In this document: positions 1 through 16,653 of the stretch, piece by piece
Numbering within the stretch: the stretch's first letter is position 1
How the letters are laid out: every line of letters starts with the position of its first letter
Source: Azolla caroliniana
Lineage: Eukaryota > Polypodiophyta
Length of the DNA: 64,000 nt
Direction of reading: 5' to 3'
NCBI GenBank assembly: GCA_043228905.1
Contig: JBHGNT010000002.1
Coordinates: forward strand, 26,164,001 to 26,228,000
Translations under genes and position numbers: made by a program
Notes under the pieces: model-generated
What the model was told of the DNA's origin: nothing
The model's database searches: none
Seen by the model: the letters and a program-made list of their open reading frames with translations, nothing else

Positions 1-1130
1 GTATACCGTCAAATGAATTGTAAGGTGTGCATACCGACAACATTCTTTAGAAGCAACTTGCCATTTAATAAATCTTTTGATCATTTTCCAAAACTTTATG
101 GCAAACAAGATTCTATAAAAAATAAAACTACTTCGTCATTCACTAAATCTTGGGATCAATTTGTTTTTTTAGAACCTTTGTTTGTAGAAAGCGACAATTC
201 TTCGCTAGCAAAAGGAGAAAGATAATGATGTGATTAGCTTTGCTCTCACAACTATGTATTTGATTATGCTCTTATGTGGCACATTCATTAAAACAAGGCA
301 AAGACGGTTGACGAATTGAATAATCATTAAACAAGAATCATCAAAGCTTACACAGAATAAACATTATATATATATATATAACGAAGAGGGTTAACGAGAT
401 TTATAATAATATGTTTGATTATTACAGATGAGTGCATGTGTAGGCACACAAAATTCTAGACATTTCCCCATGTGCAAAAGAGTCACCTTTCGCTCATGTC
501 TTGTTGTAGTGCCCAATATTATGAGGTTCAAAATGCGAGGTTGATCCACATATCTAGGCAGGTGCAATGAGGATGAGTTGGGGCTCAAATTATGTAACAC
601 ATCTATAGATGCAATTTCATGCATACCTAGGCAGGTTTAGTGTGCACATGCTATTGATGAGTAGATAGGAGACGACCACGATATGACCCTCCACGCCTCT
701 ACCTAGGTATGATTTTCCTCGCCTATATCAGCTCATAATGAGTAAATGAATAGCAATATACATTGTATTCAAGCAACCTTCCTCGAATCTAAATCTAAAT
801 CTATGTTTGAAACCTCTTTTGCATACTAAGAAACTAGGGTGATTTTAAGTAACGTGCATTCATGGATGCCCGACACTATCCTAAATAGTTGCCCAAATTC
901 CAGTTGAGAAGGAAACTTACATCAAATGGACTACAACTATCACACATTGCATGGCATTTGAAACCTTGATTACTCTTTGAATCTAAATACATCGTCTAGT
1001 TCAAATGTACTCAACAAGTATATGTTAGAAATGATTTCATATATATATATATATATATATATGGTACACAATTTCACCAATTCAATTAGAATTTTCCCCA
1101 TGTGTGTAAACTTTGTGTTAGGAGACTTAC
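1..1130 (-). other. YUCCA intron 1 (start of the intron; exon 2 outside the window)
   Basis: The sequence beyond the donor at 1130-1129 has no open frame resembling YUCCA exon 2 on either strand. It is AT-rich, with TA runs near 366-380 and 1040-1062. I read it as intron of more than 1.1 kb, possibly with old repeat sequence in it. Confidence 0.6.
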
Positions 1131-1904
1131 AGCGTTGCGAACGACGAGAGATGGAAAAGCACCAGATTTGATGAGGTCAAGTGCGATTTCCATGCCTGAG
1201 TTTCCACACCCAACCACAAGCACCTTCTGGCCTTCATAACCTCGCGCATTCTTGTAGTGTTGCGAGTGGCAGACGTTTCCATTGAACTTGTGGAGGTTGG
1301 TAAGGGGGGGGAGGACAGCTTCCGCGTTCTCACCGGACGCAACAATGAGCCAATGCCCAGCATATTCTCGCACCTCATCTTCTGAGTCTAGTGGGTACTC
1401 ATCTAGGTTTGGATTCTTCTTGGTGTTGGCATTGGTGGTAGTGGTGGCCATGTTGTTGTGATTATCGACATTGAAGAGTTTGCTAGGGCGAATTCTACGC
1501 CGAATGGTTTGAACACGCCAAAGGCCAATGCGGTCATCAAACCTGGCAGATGTGACACGTTCATTGAAACGAGGACGTAGGTTGAAATGGGTGGCATAGC
1601 TGGTCAGGTAGTCTACGAATTGGGCCGCAGACAAGTAAGTGGGGAAGTGAGGTGGGATGGGCAGGTGTGGAAGCTCACAAAAGGTTTTGGGCAGGTGCAG
1701 GTGGATGCGATCATAGGTGTGGTGTCTCCAGAGGGAGGCGATACCGTCTGATCTTTCGAGGATGAGGCTAGGGATGTTTAGGAGGCGTAGGGATGCGGCT
1801 ACCGCGAGGCCTGAGGGACCTGCACCCACGATAATGGGCCCACTCGCAAAACATAGGGAATTCATTGGCTCCTCATCCCCCCATAAGTCAAAGGCCTTCA
1901 TCAT
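1131..1904 (-). CDS. YUC: YUCCA-type flavin monooxygenase, first coding exon (partial gene)
   Basis: YUCCA enzymes are cytosolic or ER-associated FAD/NADPH monooxygenases that convert indole-3-pyruvate to indole-3-acetic acid (auxin). The 258 encoded residues show the FAD-binding GAGPSG (27-32), the FMO signature FxGxxxHxxxY (F207, G209, H213, Y217), the ATG-type motif IVASGENA (187-194) and the NADPH-binding VGCGNSG (231-237). The exon ends at AAC GCT followed by a GTAAGT donor, the usual place for the first YUCCA intron. Two adjacent ATGs (1904 and 1901) follow a CT-tract leader. Oddities: a polar insert at about residues 143-178 (N/T-rich, then acidic) and a substrate-side sequence diverged from common angiosperm YUCs, so I do not assign a numbered paralogue. 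Later exons are not in the window. Confidence 0.9.
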
Positions 1905-1936
1905 TCAATTCAATCTTCAATCTTCTCTCTCTCCCA

Positions 1937-1958
1937 CTCTCTCTCTCTCTCTCTCTCT
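1937..1958. repeat. (CT)n microsatellite in the YUCCA leader
   Basis: Uninterrupted CT dinucleotides just upstream of the YUCCA ATG; on the sense strand this is a GA tract in the probable 5' UTR or core promoter. Confidence 0.9.
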
Positions 1959-2974
1959 TTCAATCTTCTCACCCAATCATTAAATTCTATGTATTCTATA
2001 ATTTTCTTACCATAAATTGTACTATGTATATATATGTATAAGTATTTATTTGCTTATATATTATTATGCCTTCTTTCTAAAGAATAAATAAATAAATTAT
2101 ATATAAACAATCTCACCTCCTCCCAAACCTAAGTAAATATTTTTAGCTATTTCAATAAATACGAAAATTCAGAACCCTATTTGTTTTTAAAACTTAAAAC
2201 CCTAATTTGTGCTCAAACCTGCAACCCTAATTAGCACCACTTCTTCTTGCTTAATCACTTCTACTAATCAACCTTTGTCTTAATCACCTCTTCTTCTTCC
2301 TTAATCCCCTCTAGAGATTACCTCCTATTTTTCTTGCTTCTTCACCTCCACTACTTAACCTTCAAGTCATTAATCACCCAATGAATCAAATCAAATCCAA
2401 TATATATATTGAACCCTTCTAATTCAATTCAATCCAATGCAATTCAACAGCCACTACTATTTTCTAGTACAACAGAATGAAGTAGTATAATAGAATAGAA
2501 TAGACTAGAAAGGATTGATCATTAACACAATTAGTTGCGATCTAATGAAGAACCTGCTGATGATTGGGCATAATACTCTACAACTTATTTCCTCCCCAAA
2601 CCCAATCCAATCTCCCGATCAACTGTTTTTAGTATACACTAAAAAATAATCTCCCCTTTCTTTTCTCATACATGGAAAGCTATAGATATGACTATAGCTA
2701 TAGCTATATATAGGGCCCTGTTCATTGAATTCTTAAGTATTAATTTGACTGCGGCTGCTGCCTCCTAATATAAATAAGAATGAATATATTGACTTCTTAC
2801 TCCTCCATACTTTCTTAAATCCTTAATTTGGCATGCTATTAATTAAGTACTATATAGTATTTCCATGTCCACATCCTTTAACAACTTCCTCTTGTCTATG
2901 TGTGTGTGTGTGTGTTTGAGAGAGTAAAATATGTATTTGTAAGTTTAATTAATTGATTGATTACCAGCCTGCAT

Positions 2975-2997
2975 GAGAGAGAGAGAGAGAGAGAGAG
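2975..2997. repeat. (GA)n microsatellite
   Basis: Simple GA repeat of about 23 bases in spacer. Confidence 0.9.
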
Positions 2998-3934
2998 GAG
3001 ATGAACCTATATACTATAGGTGATGTGTTCAAATGTGGAAATGGGCTAGTAATAGTAGTGGTTATATGATTCATGAATATATTATGTGAATTGTGTGTGT
3101 GAAATAGAAGGATCATGATGAAAGAGAGAGTCTATGTATTTGACACATAATAATGTAAAGGGGGAGGGGGGGGGATGAATGATATTACTTGCTATGCTTT
3201 ACACCAATGAATGGGGAAGAATCTCTCTATATAAAGTCTACCCTACCATGTGTGTCTGCATGGTAAGAGTGCATTGCTCAAACCAAGTGCAATGTGTGTG
3301 TATCTTTATATAGATAAAAACACACACATGGTGTGTGTGTGTGTGTATGGGTGGATGTGCACGTGGATGTGCATTGAAGTTGATGATAGTTCGGGCCCCC
3401 AAACCGCATGATTTCCTTACAAACCGCCCCAACTCAACTGTTGCCTGTCATGGGTGCTACCTTAAATTCTCCCCCCTTTGCGTTACGTACATTTCCTTGT
3501 TCGCATGTCGAGACATGATATACTACCTCAAATATGCCAAGAGTGCATGTGTTGTTTGTGTATACCAGTGCTAATGACGTGCAAACTTCTTGGGTATGAG
3601 CTAAGACCGCGTGAGTGCGAGATGAGAAATGATTGATCTTCTATAAGAACATGGAGTCGTGCATGGAAACTTCATAGATCATCGAGGCCTAAGGAGATCG
3701 ATGAGTCAAGACCAAGCCATGGCTAGGATCAAACTTGGGTTCTCTCAAATTTATGACATTGATATTATGATGTAGAGAGAGAGGTATTAGAAATGTCCAA
3801 GGAATCGAATGTGATCTATTGGGTCATTAGCTAGTTATGTGATAATCGAATTGGATTCTCTTTATTATACCTATTGACTTTAGAATTAGGTGATAGAGTG
3901 CTTTGGTTACATTGTATGTACAATTAATATACAC

Positions 3935-3961
3935 GAGAGAGAGAGAGAGAGAGAGAGAGAG
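3935..3961. repeat. (GA)n microsatellite
   Basis: Simple GA repeat of about 27 bases in spacer. Confidence 0.9.
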
Positions 3962-4149
3962 TTAGGGAGAGAGATGGTAACGATGATATTCTAACATCTT
4001 TGAAATATTAGAATTATAACATTATAGGGCCCAACAATAATGTCACAAGATAGTCCCCTGCCATTGGCCACACACGACTCATACTTTCTTAATATAAATG
4101 TTATGCCTAAGTAGAGAACACACGTATACACCTAATAGACATGGGTTGT

Positions 4150-4726
4150 TGCACCAAGACAACCCAAAGTATTGGCATATGATTCCATATACACCAAGAG
4201 ACTCGACATTTAAGCACTCAATGAACATGATTCTCAAAAGACTGAGTGCGAAGAGAGATGGTGAAAATGATCCTCAAAAGACTTAGAGAGAAGAAACACA
4301 CACATTCTCTCTCTCTCTCTCAATTGACTAGTTGCCTATGCATATTTTGCCTTGAACTAGGTTGGGAGTCAAACTATCACACTTTGGTACAACGTGTTGC
4401 ATTTGACGACATTTGAGCTTGTTTTCTACACATTCTTTTCACAATCATAATGTAAACTCTTACTTGCAATGTCCTTCATAAATTGCCACTTGATCCCATG
4501 CATATTATGTATTTAAACATTTACACAATTCCTCCCATTGTTAATCGTTGCATGACTCTCATAACTACCCATGCTCAAGGATTTCACTAATGAACATTGT
4601 TATTGAGAGTGTACATTTTGATTGTAAGAAGAATGTGTAGAAAACAAACTCGAATGTGGTTGAATGCAACACATCGCATCAAAGTATGATAGTTTGAGAA
4701 AATGATATATTAATGTTTTCTAAGAC

Positions 4727-4777
<51 letters not shown>

Positions 4778-4950
4778 TGTGTGTGTGTGTGTGTGTTCGT
4801 GTGTTTCTTCCCACTTGGTTTTGAGGATTATATTCACTATCTCTCTTTGCACTCAATCTTCTGTGGATCGTATTCATCGAGTACTTAAACGTCGAGTCAC
4901 TTGGTACATTTGGACTCATATGTGGACCCTTTGGGCTATTTTGCTACTTC
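4150..4950. repeat. Large imperfect inverted repeat (fold-back or MITE-like)
   Basis: The left arm (about 4150-4480) matches the reverse complement of the right arm (about 4605-4950) over roughly 300 bases. Matching landmarks include CATATG, the GACTCGAC block, an AAGAGAGAT block ending in a purine/CT tract, and TGTTTTCTACACATTC. About 120 bases of unrelated spacer separate the arms. The right arm carries a long GA tract fused to GT (4733-4796). No transposase is present and I found no clear target-site duplication, so the class is open. Confidence 0.75.
4733..4796. repeat. Compound (AG)n(GT)n microsatellite
   Basis: An AG run to about 4775 passes directly into GT to about 4796, inside the right arm of the inverted repeat. 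The left arm has only a short CT run near 4307-4321, so the tract grew after the arms formed. Confidence 0.9.
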
Positions 4951-7050
4951 CTCCTTTTTCGTTACCTTCAAGCTACCTCATTGTTATCTTCAAAAACATT
5001 TGGTATGTGTTTGATTTCTTTCATTATTAGAGATTGTGGCCTAATTGGCAAGCGAACAATACATAATGATTTTCTTTTTATCAGAAACATGGTAATGTGA
5101 ATTATGTCCATTGCCTTTGAGAGTAACAATCCTCCACCTTGTTTGGTTATAGTCAATTTGCACATGAAGAAGCACTTGAATACAAAATGATTGTACATGC
5201 ACCTAGGGGTTCTTTAACCACATGTAATGTTAGACTCCAATGGTCACATTATCCCTCATTGAAACATCCTAGAGTTTTATTTTAATATAATACAAAAGAA
5301 ATTATCTGTTTTCTATAATCAACAAAAGGTCATTACGACAAAAAAAAATAAAAATAAACTATGGTTAGTTTGAAAAGAATGTATAGTAACCTAGCCCAAA
5401 CAACTAGAGAATATAGTACTATCTCCCAAACAAAGAGTCTATGGAGCTCACAAGTGAGGTCACCTCATAGTAAGGTTGAAGATTGCATCTACAATTCAAG
5501 GGAATATAGAAATATAATGAGAACTAAGCTGTTAATGTTCATTGATTGTTGCATGGTATAGGCTCCATAGGTTCATGGACAAGAATAGGCCATAGTTTTT
5601 AACCTCTGTAGGTTCATGGACAAGAATAGGCCAGTCCCTATGTGTAACTTTTGAGGAACTTAATAACACTTTTGTGCTTTATTTCCTAACAAACGCAAAA
5701 ATACACAATACTCAACAAGGTTTTTATGACTTGTAAGAGACTCTCATTCCTCCTATTAAGCCCAAAGTTTTGGAAGAGCTTTATTTAACATATAAAATAC
5801 TTTCCATTCTCATGTTTTATTGGTGATAGATAGAAGGATACAACTGCCTAAGATTGGTTAATATGACTTATCATTGATGAACATGTGGAGGAAAGTGTCG
5901 CAACCTGTTGATGTGGCGAATTTCTCATAACAAATAAACCCCTCCACTCTTGTGTTTCCTTTTAAGTCTTGAAATGCTTTGTTTGAAAGAGAGGAATCGT
6001 CTTAATCACATTTTTAAATAATGGGGCATACGGGCATCCCTACTATATTAATATCCCCGTATAGGTCCTCACACTCAAGGTGCCACAAACGGTAGTTAGA
6101 CCCCCATTAAGGGAAAACGAGCCCTTCTTCAAAACACACCTTTGTATTAAGAAATATCCCTATTCTGAAACATATTTTTTTCTAGGTATCATATGAATAA
6201 TATTTCGTGTGTCTTTCTTTATTGTTTAGTTGAAATATTATATATATATTTATATTATGTACCATTGTTAGGTATTGTCGTTATCGAGGTTAGAATGTGG
6301 TGTATCACTTTCGATTGTAAAATTTGAATCTTTGACCTTTGACAACCATGAGCACATGCACACCAAAGTTTTGTTTATGTCATCCTACGTGTGTGGAGCA
6401 CATAAACATAATTTGTGTATGTTCAGGGGAAACTCAAAAGGCGTGAATGAGATCTCGATAACGAGGTTGATTATTTCAAATGGAGAAACATTGATACCAT
6501 ACTACTTAACTAGAAAAGGTTAGTGACGAGAATTAGATTATTTAAAGATGTCGTAGACTTGATCTCCAGCCAAGAATGATTATTGTAAACATCAAGGATT
6601 CCTCGTCATTTCTCCATCCTTATTATTGTATTAAATGAACACCCTTTTGGATTAGAGCTTATAACCTACCAAACTGTTTCTCTTATCGTTACTACTTTTA
6701 CTTGAAAGTCAATGGGACCTTTATTAATTCCTACCAAAGACTTTAGTTCTTCTTCTTGCCTTTACATGACAATCACTCTGACTTGTATTATTTATCATAA
6801 TTAAAACTTGATTTCTTTTCAAACATTCCCATTTCCAATTTCCAATTAGATTTCATTAAGATTTCGTCTTAGATTTCCAATCTCCTCTTTCTTTATTCTT
6901 GTACCTCAGTATGCCTTTATTGATCCACAACTGAAGGTCGAAAGACACCTATGTCACCATAATGTTAGACGACCCAACTATGATACGTAGAAGTTAAGCA
7001 CATGACCTTCTTATCTTCACTTAATCATTAACATTTAGGGGTGCTCGCTC
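4951..7050. other. Spacer without recognisable genes
   Basis: No supported coding sequence on either strand. The only structure I see is a short direct repeat, AGGTTCATGGACAAGAATAG, near 5570-5589 and 5609-5628. Confidence 0.5.
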
Positions 7051-7070
7051 GCTCTCTCTCTCTCTCTCTT
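7051..7070. repeat. (CT)n microsatellite preceding a SINE-like head
   Basis: Short CT tract directly before the tRNA-like head at 7071. The related head at 61029 is also preceded by a CT tract. Confidence 0.8.
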
Positions 7071-7140
7071 GTAAGTACCTTATCCTAGTGGTAAGTTGTT
7101 AACACTACAAGCATTGCATCGTGGGTTCGAAACCCAAACT
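7071..7140 (+). repeat. tRNA-derived SINE-like head, family S1
   Basis: CCTAGTGGTAAG resembles a pol III A box, and GGGTTCGAAACCC about 40 bases later is a good B box. No complete cloverleaf can be drawn, so it is not a functional tRNA gene. A diverged copy lies at 61029-61095. Confidence 0.6.
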
Positions 7141-7173
7141 CCTCACCTCTCTATTATATACTTCATATACTAG

Positions 7174-7265
7174 ATGCCATTGTGGAATGTAGGGGTTGAA
7201 CCCATGACCACCTGCACCTGGTCTCCATTCCATTGGGCAACCTTACCAACTGAGCTACATCCATC
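7174..7265 (-). repeat. tRNA-derived SINE-like head, family S2
   Basis: On the minus strand TAGCTCAGTTGG (7246-7257) is a perfect A box and GGGTTCAACCCC (7192-7203) a perfect B box. The spacing is somewhat longer than in a normal tRNA and the acceptor arm is not closed. It points toward the S1 head 33 bases away. Its B-box end recurs at about 14890-14930 on the plus strand. Confidence 0.65.
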
Positions 7266-7266
7266 T

Positions 7267-7270
<4 letters not shown>

Positions 7271-7322
<52 letters not shown>
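7271..7322. repeat. (CT)n microsatellite
   Basis: Pure CT repeat of about 52 bases flanking the S2 head. Confidence 0.95.
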
Positions 7323-7327
<5 letters not shown>

Positions 7328-7515
7328 ACCTAACTAGAAAACCATGTTTGCACCTAACTAGAAAACCATGTGCTTCATAGAACAAGGGAACCACACAAAT
7401 CAATACATGTTAGAGTCCATCCCATTGTTTGTTGTCCAATCCATTGCTTCCATCCTCACTATGATGTGAGGCAAAGTGTTGGGGTACAAGTGATGGAGTA
7501 ACTAACTACGCACAA
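7323..7515. repeat. Dispersed repeat D1 with a 24-bp internal tandem duplication
   Basis: A 24-bp unit containing GCACCTAACTAGAAAACCATG occurs twice in tandem (7323-7346 and 7347-7370). The following sequence to about 7515 is related to the last 180 bases of the window (63820-64000), with shared landmarks such as CCATTGCTTCCAT and ACAAGTGATG. It is probably the end of a transposon of unknown class. Confidence 0.6.
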
Positions 7516-7908
7516 TTTGCCCTAAATAAGTTTAGGAGTCTGAGTATCACATTTATACATTATTGTGACATTGATCACATCTGACTATGCTTTCCACACA
7601 TGTTTGCACAAATTTCTCTCATAGTCACATTTTTTTTTTCTAAAAAAAGATACTACGTAAGTATTAAGAAGCTCCCTAAGGCTATACATAAAATATGTAC
7701 CCCCTTTGCTAAATTCTAATCCCATGCTTAAATAAGTACTTCAGTGTAGAGTAGAACCACTATCAGAGTCACATATCGCACTCTCGATTGCGACATTCAT
7801 TAGTACAGTTCTTGGACATCAAGAGTCGTTGCTCACATTCACATGTATTACGTGAAAATATTATATTCTTGGTCTAATAGGTTGTATTTGACCTTTACAA
7901 AAGATAAT

Positions 7909-12580
<4,672 letters not shown>

Positions 12581-13065
12581 TTAGTTTTTTTTACTTAATT
12601 ATGCGATTACCCATAAATTTTTTGTGTATATCAATACAAATGAACGATTCCCATCTTTGGAGAAACCCTTTGGCAATTGGTTCATCAACTCAAGGTGCTT
12701 GGAACATTAGAGAGAAACATATCAACGTAAGAAAACATTGCATATTGTTCTATCGAAGTTTGTTCTACATGTGTAGCCTTGAGCCCGCCACAACCAACGT
12801 CTATCATAATTACTGACATGGTTTAATTTTTTTACTTAATTATGAGACAAACCATAAATTTATTGCATATATGAATCCAAATGAAGAATTTCCATCTTTG
12901 GAAAAACCTTTTGGCCATTTGTCATCAACTCAAGGTACTTGGAACTTTAGAGAGAAACATATAAATATAAGAAAACATTGCGTATTGTTTTATAGGTGTT
13001 TGTTCTACATGTGTAGCCTTGAGCCCGCCACAACCAACATCCGTCATAATTATGTACTGACACAT
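12581..13065. repeat. Diverged tandem duplication, two units of about 240-250 bp
   Basis: Two successive segments begin with TTTACTTAATTATG (near 12590 and 12831) and end with TGTGTAGCCTTGAGCCCGCC. They are roughly 85% alike by eye. Both units have short, similar open frames, but these match no domain I recognise and the units differ by indels, so I do not call a gene. Confidence 0.75.
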
Positions 13066-14733
13066 TTAGAATAGCCAAAGTGTCATCTTCAATTTTACTA
13101 TATATTGAAAGTTGTGGGCAATAATTACTTTTCATCACCAAAATCATTGTGTGAAATCATTATGGTTGGAGTCGAATCATCGTGCATTACACGTATCCCT
13201 TACTTTTACTTGCACTTGTTAAAGTTTTGTCCATTGCTTGAATGTTCACGCAAAAGATTACACTTACAAAAACAAAAACAAGTACACAATCATAAGAGAC
13301 ATCATCACATGCCCAAATATGCAATCTTATGATCGACCAATAAGCACATTTATGAGCACAATGAGAAACACATTGGACCATACCCCAGGTCCTTCATTAG
13401 GATATATATAAATACCAACACAATACTACGTTTACATCCAGTCATAAAACATGGACATATGAAATCTTTGAAGTTTAAGCAACCCATATTTGTACGGGAA
13501 TATGGAGTGACATCTATGTTTAATGATGGCTTATACGAATAGTTATGGCCCACGGGCAAAGTTTATGTTTCTAATTCTGACACCACTTCCTCCTTTTCTC
13601 AAGAAGCATATATAATTGCCATAAAATGAGAAGAAATCATTGTCCCAAGTTGGTGAAGGTTTTAAAAAGGATTCGTATTTAGATTGTAATAGATAATAGG
13701 GATTATAAAATATGTAGGCTTTAGGCTCCCAAGAAAAGACTATATCTTAACTTTGATATAATAGAATATATTTTGATGTCTATAGGAGAATTGAAAATGA
13801 TTGTTCTAACCTAAAACGTGACAATATTATTTCTCTTTGAAGTTTTTCGCCAAAATGAGTTATTCTTTACGAATAATTATCGTGGCATCGGATCATCCGA
13901 CATTCATGTAGGAAAACGGTTTATAGTTAGCAACAAGGTTGTGGAGCCATATTAACAATTGAACTATGATTTCTACTTTCTAAGCCTCAATAAATGAAAA
14001 GGTGAACCAATCATATATGAATTTGTGCTAATTATACCAAACTGAAAGCTTAGATCGTAAAGTCATTATTGTCGAATGAAGAAACCAATCATTCCGTAGA
14101 TAGCTGCATAGAAACCATCATTGATAATTGTGAAGAAAACTATATATGATGAACAATATGAAGTGACGTACATTACATGCACGAGTGATTGGATGTTTAA
14201 TTGATTTTTGGTCCTACTACTTTAAATCTTTCCCTAGTAACAAGACATGGATGAAATAAAACAACATACTTTGATTAAATCAATGTAGGTGTGATTTGCG
14301 AGGCAACAAGTGTTCTATAGTCATGATTAGAGCTTGGGGATGTTAAAAAGAATGATGTTTGTGACTTGGGGCAAGAGAAGGTTCAAGGAAAGGTGAAACC
14401 TGTAAGGGAAAGTGGAAGCTACACTGACTAAATAGTTGAGACCTAGTTGAGGTATTAATTTGAAGGCATTATCGTTAATATTTAATACTATTGAATCATT
14501 GCGCGCCAACTCAACATCATATCAACGAATCTTATCACCGTCTATATATCCATTTAAAGTATTGAAGAAAGCCGGTAGGATTTCTATTATTGTATGAGCC
14601 ATGGAGAATTATAGGCCTATACATGTGGTTTGAATGCAATGTGTGTTACATGATAGAGAGAGGTGTATTATTGGCTTCATGTTACATGTAGATATGAACT
14701 TTGAAGGCAACATAGGCCTTCTACGTAGGCCTT

Positions 14734-14735
<2 letters not shown>
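13066..14735. other. Spacer, nothing recognised
   Basis: AT-rich sequence with only short unconvincing frames on both strands. Confidence 0.5.
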
Positions 14736-14736
<1 letters not shown>

Positions 14737-14769
<33 letters not shown>

Positions 14770-14935
14770 CTTCCCTCATGGAGTGTTCGTCTGTCTTGCG
14801 TATTGGCAATTCAACATGTTTCACTACCCATGTAGTTTGTTGGTGACCGTACTCCATTGTGGGTTGCTCTATGGTGACTAGGTGGTCATGGGTATAACCC
14901 CTACATTCCACAACGGTATCTAGTGAAACATTATA
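14737..14935 (+). repeat. (GA)n tract plus dispersed repeat D2 with an S2 SINE tail
   Basis: GA repeat (14738-14767) followed by a block with GGCAATTCAACATGTTT that recurs near 51915-51960, also downstream of a GA tract. The last 50 bases, CATGGGTATAACCCCTACAT and on, match the B-box end of the S2 head at 7174-7210. Confidence 0.6.
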
Positions 14936-15509
14936 AAGAGATCCCTAGTATAGCACCTATTAAATAAACTAGCACATGACTCACCAAGTTTAAGAGACAC
15001 TATTAGAAAATTAGGAAAATTGTGAAATAGCATACTTAGAAGTACTATCTTGAAGGCATTCTAAGAAAAGGCATCCAAATTCTCAATATCTTGTTGAGCA
15101 ACAAAATGACGAGGAAGTTGATCAATCAACAATTATGAGTAAACATTAAGCCCAAATCAAATCTATCTAATCATTAATCACCTTTAGTTTGAGCCATAAT
15201 AAATGCAATCGAATGCAAACCACCAACATTTCATAGCTAATCATTTTTTACTTTAACATTGATCACGTCAAATTGAGAGTTAACTACCCCCACATAAGTG
15301 CCAGTCATAATAAACTATTAGCAATTTTCAAAACTAGAATGATATGTTCATCAATTCTCCTAGATTAAATTAGAGAGTTTCATTGCACCAACACATATAT
15401 TGCATATTAGAGAATAAAAAGACATGATTATGGGCGGGCATGTACATCAAAATATAGGCATGCCATCATATATTTGGGCTTTGTTATGTTAGAAACTCTT
15501 ACAATGTAC

Positions 15510-15571
<62 letters not shown>

Positions 15572-15772
15572 TAATGAAATCAAACACATACTTTGATGTG
15601 TATGGGCATTTTTAGCTAGCATTGGAATTCAAATTTGCAATGTAATATTCCAATCTTGACATTTTGGCATTAGTGCTTCTATTAATCTATCTTGATGATC
15701 ACATACTTCATAGCATCATTTGAGAGCTCGATTAGATGTTTTACTATCCATATTTTAAACTATTTCATAATT
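14936..15772. other. Spacer with a 58-base (GA)n tract
   Basis: No gene is supported. A pure GA repeat lies at 15511-15568. Confidence 0.6.
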
Positions 15773-16526
15773 TCAAGCACTTAGCTTAGAGGGAATTTTG
15801 ATCTTATTAGTTTCAGTACATTGCAACCTATGTTCCAAGCCTGTTTTGGTACTCTTGACTTTTATGATATACTTTATGAATGGAGTGCCTACTTCTAATA
15901 GCATGAGAAGATAGGATGTGGGGAATTTACTCCCAATTGTCGACATATGAATACTTTTTTGGATTTTCTCCATTATTCCATGCAGTAAGTTACTTGTGAG
16001 ATACTGCCAACACATACTTCCACTCCATAAAGCAAACCTTGGATCAACATAGCACTGAATAACATCAATCTCACTTCCCATCCTCGTTTACCACTTTGGT
16101 TGCAATGATCCTGAAACATATACTAATTACTCCAACTTGCTTGAAGTGTGAGACTATTTGTTAATGAGACATAAATACCAAGACATTTGAAGCTTTGCAC
16201 TACTTGTATTGATTTTCCCATGCATATAATGTGGAGTAGCCATCAACTTTGTTTTGTCCACAATACAATTTGCCTATTGATTTGGTAAATGATTCCAAAG
16301 TCTATATAAGAATAAATTAACAACATCGATATATGTATAGGATTTGATCTTTCTTCTTTTCTAGGCTTTTTACTATTGTTTCAAGTTCATCAATGCATAA
16401 ATGAAAGAGTATGGGAGAGAGTGGACAACCTTTCTTAGGCCCCATTTTGCTCAAGAAGTACTTTGACAAACTACTATCTATTTTCAATTGGCATCTAACT
16501 TGCTCATACAATCATGTTACAATTGC
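15773..16526 (-). pseudogene. Decayed RTE-like LINE, reverse transcriptase 3' half (family B)
   Basis: On the minus strand 16317-16511 encodes a reverse-transcriptase block with GCPLSPILFHLCIDELE. Downstream, 15773-16081 resembles the C-terminal part of the same kind of protein, as seen by comparison with the copy at 61.1-63.7 kb. The segment that should hold the catalytic YADD box is missing or unreadable. The element is split by LINE1; its upstream part resumes at 23127. Frameshifts and stops show it is long dead. Confidence 0.65.
16511..16526. repeat. LINE1 target-site duplication, 5' copy
   Basis: ATCATGTTACAATTGC is repeated exactly at 23111-23126, marking the insertion boundaries of LINE1. 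Confidence 0.95.
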
Positions 16527-16653
16527 GATTCAGGAGGTGGAAGCTCTGCAGGAGGCAGCGACGGGATAGCAGAGTAACAGAGGTGCCGACAGCAGAGGCA
16601 GGATCAAACGACATTGTCAAAGACATCGATCTACGACTCAGCCGTGAAGAGCG

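Larger units (their letters stand above)
1905..4140. other. YUCCA upstream region and spacer
   Basis: No coding sequence is supported here. The stretch next to the YUCCA start holds a CT tract (1937-1958, GA on the sense strand) and an AT-rich core with TATA-like words near 2096-2106. Further out are GT runs near 2899-2915, GA tracts at 2975-2997 and 3935-3961, and GT/CA runs near 3290-3350. I see no recognisable transposon. Confidence 0.5.

Noticed and set aside
391-624. Minus-strand 77-codon frame downstream of YUCCA exon 1
   Set aside because: It has no YUCCA exon 2 features and no proper acceptor joined to it; I read it as intron.
7174-7265. Functional tRNA gene
   Set aside because: A and B boxes are perfect, but no closed acceptor and anticodon arms can be drawn.
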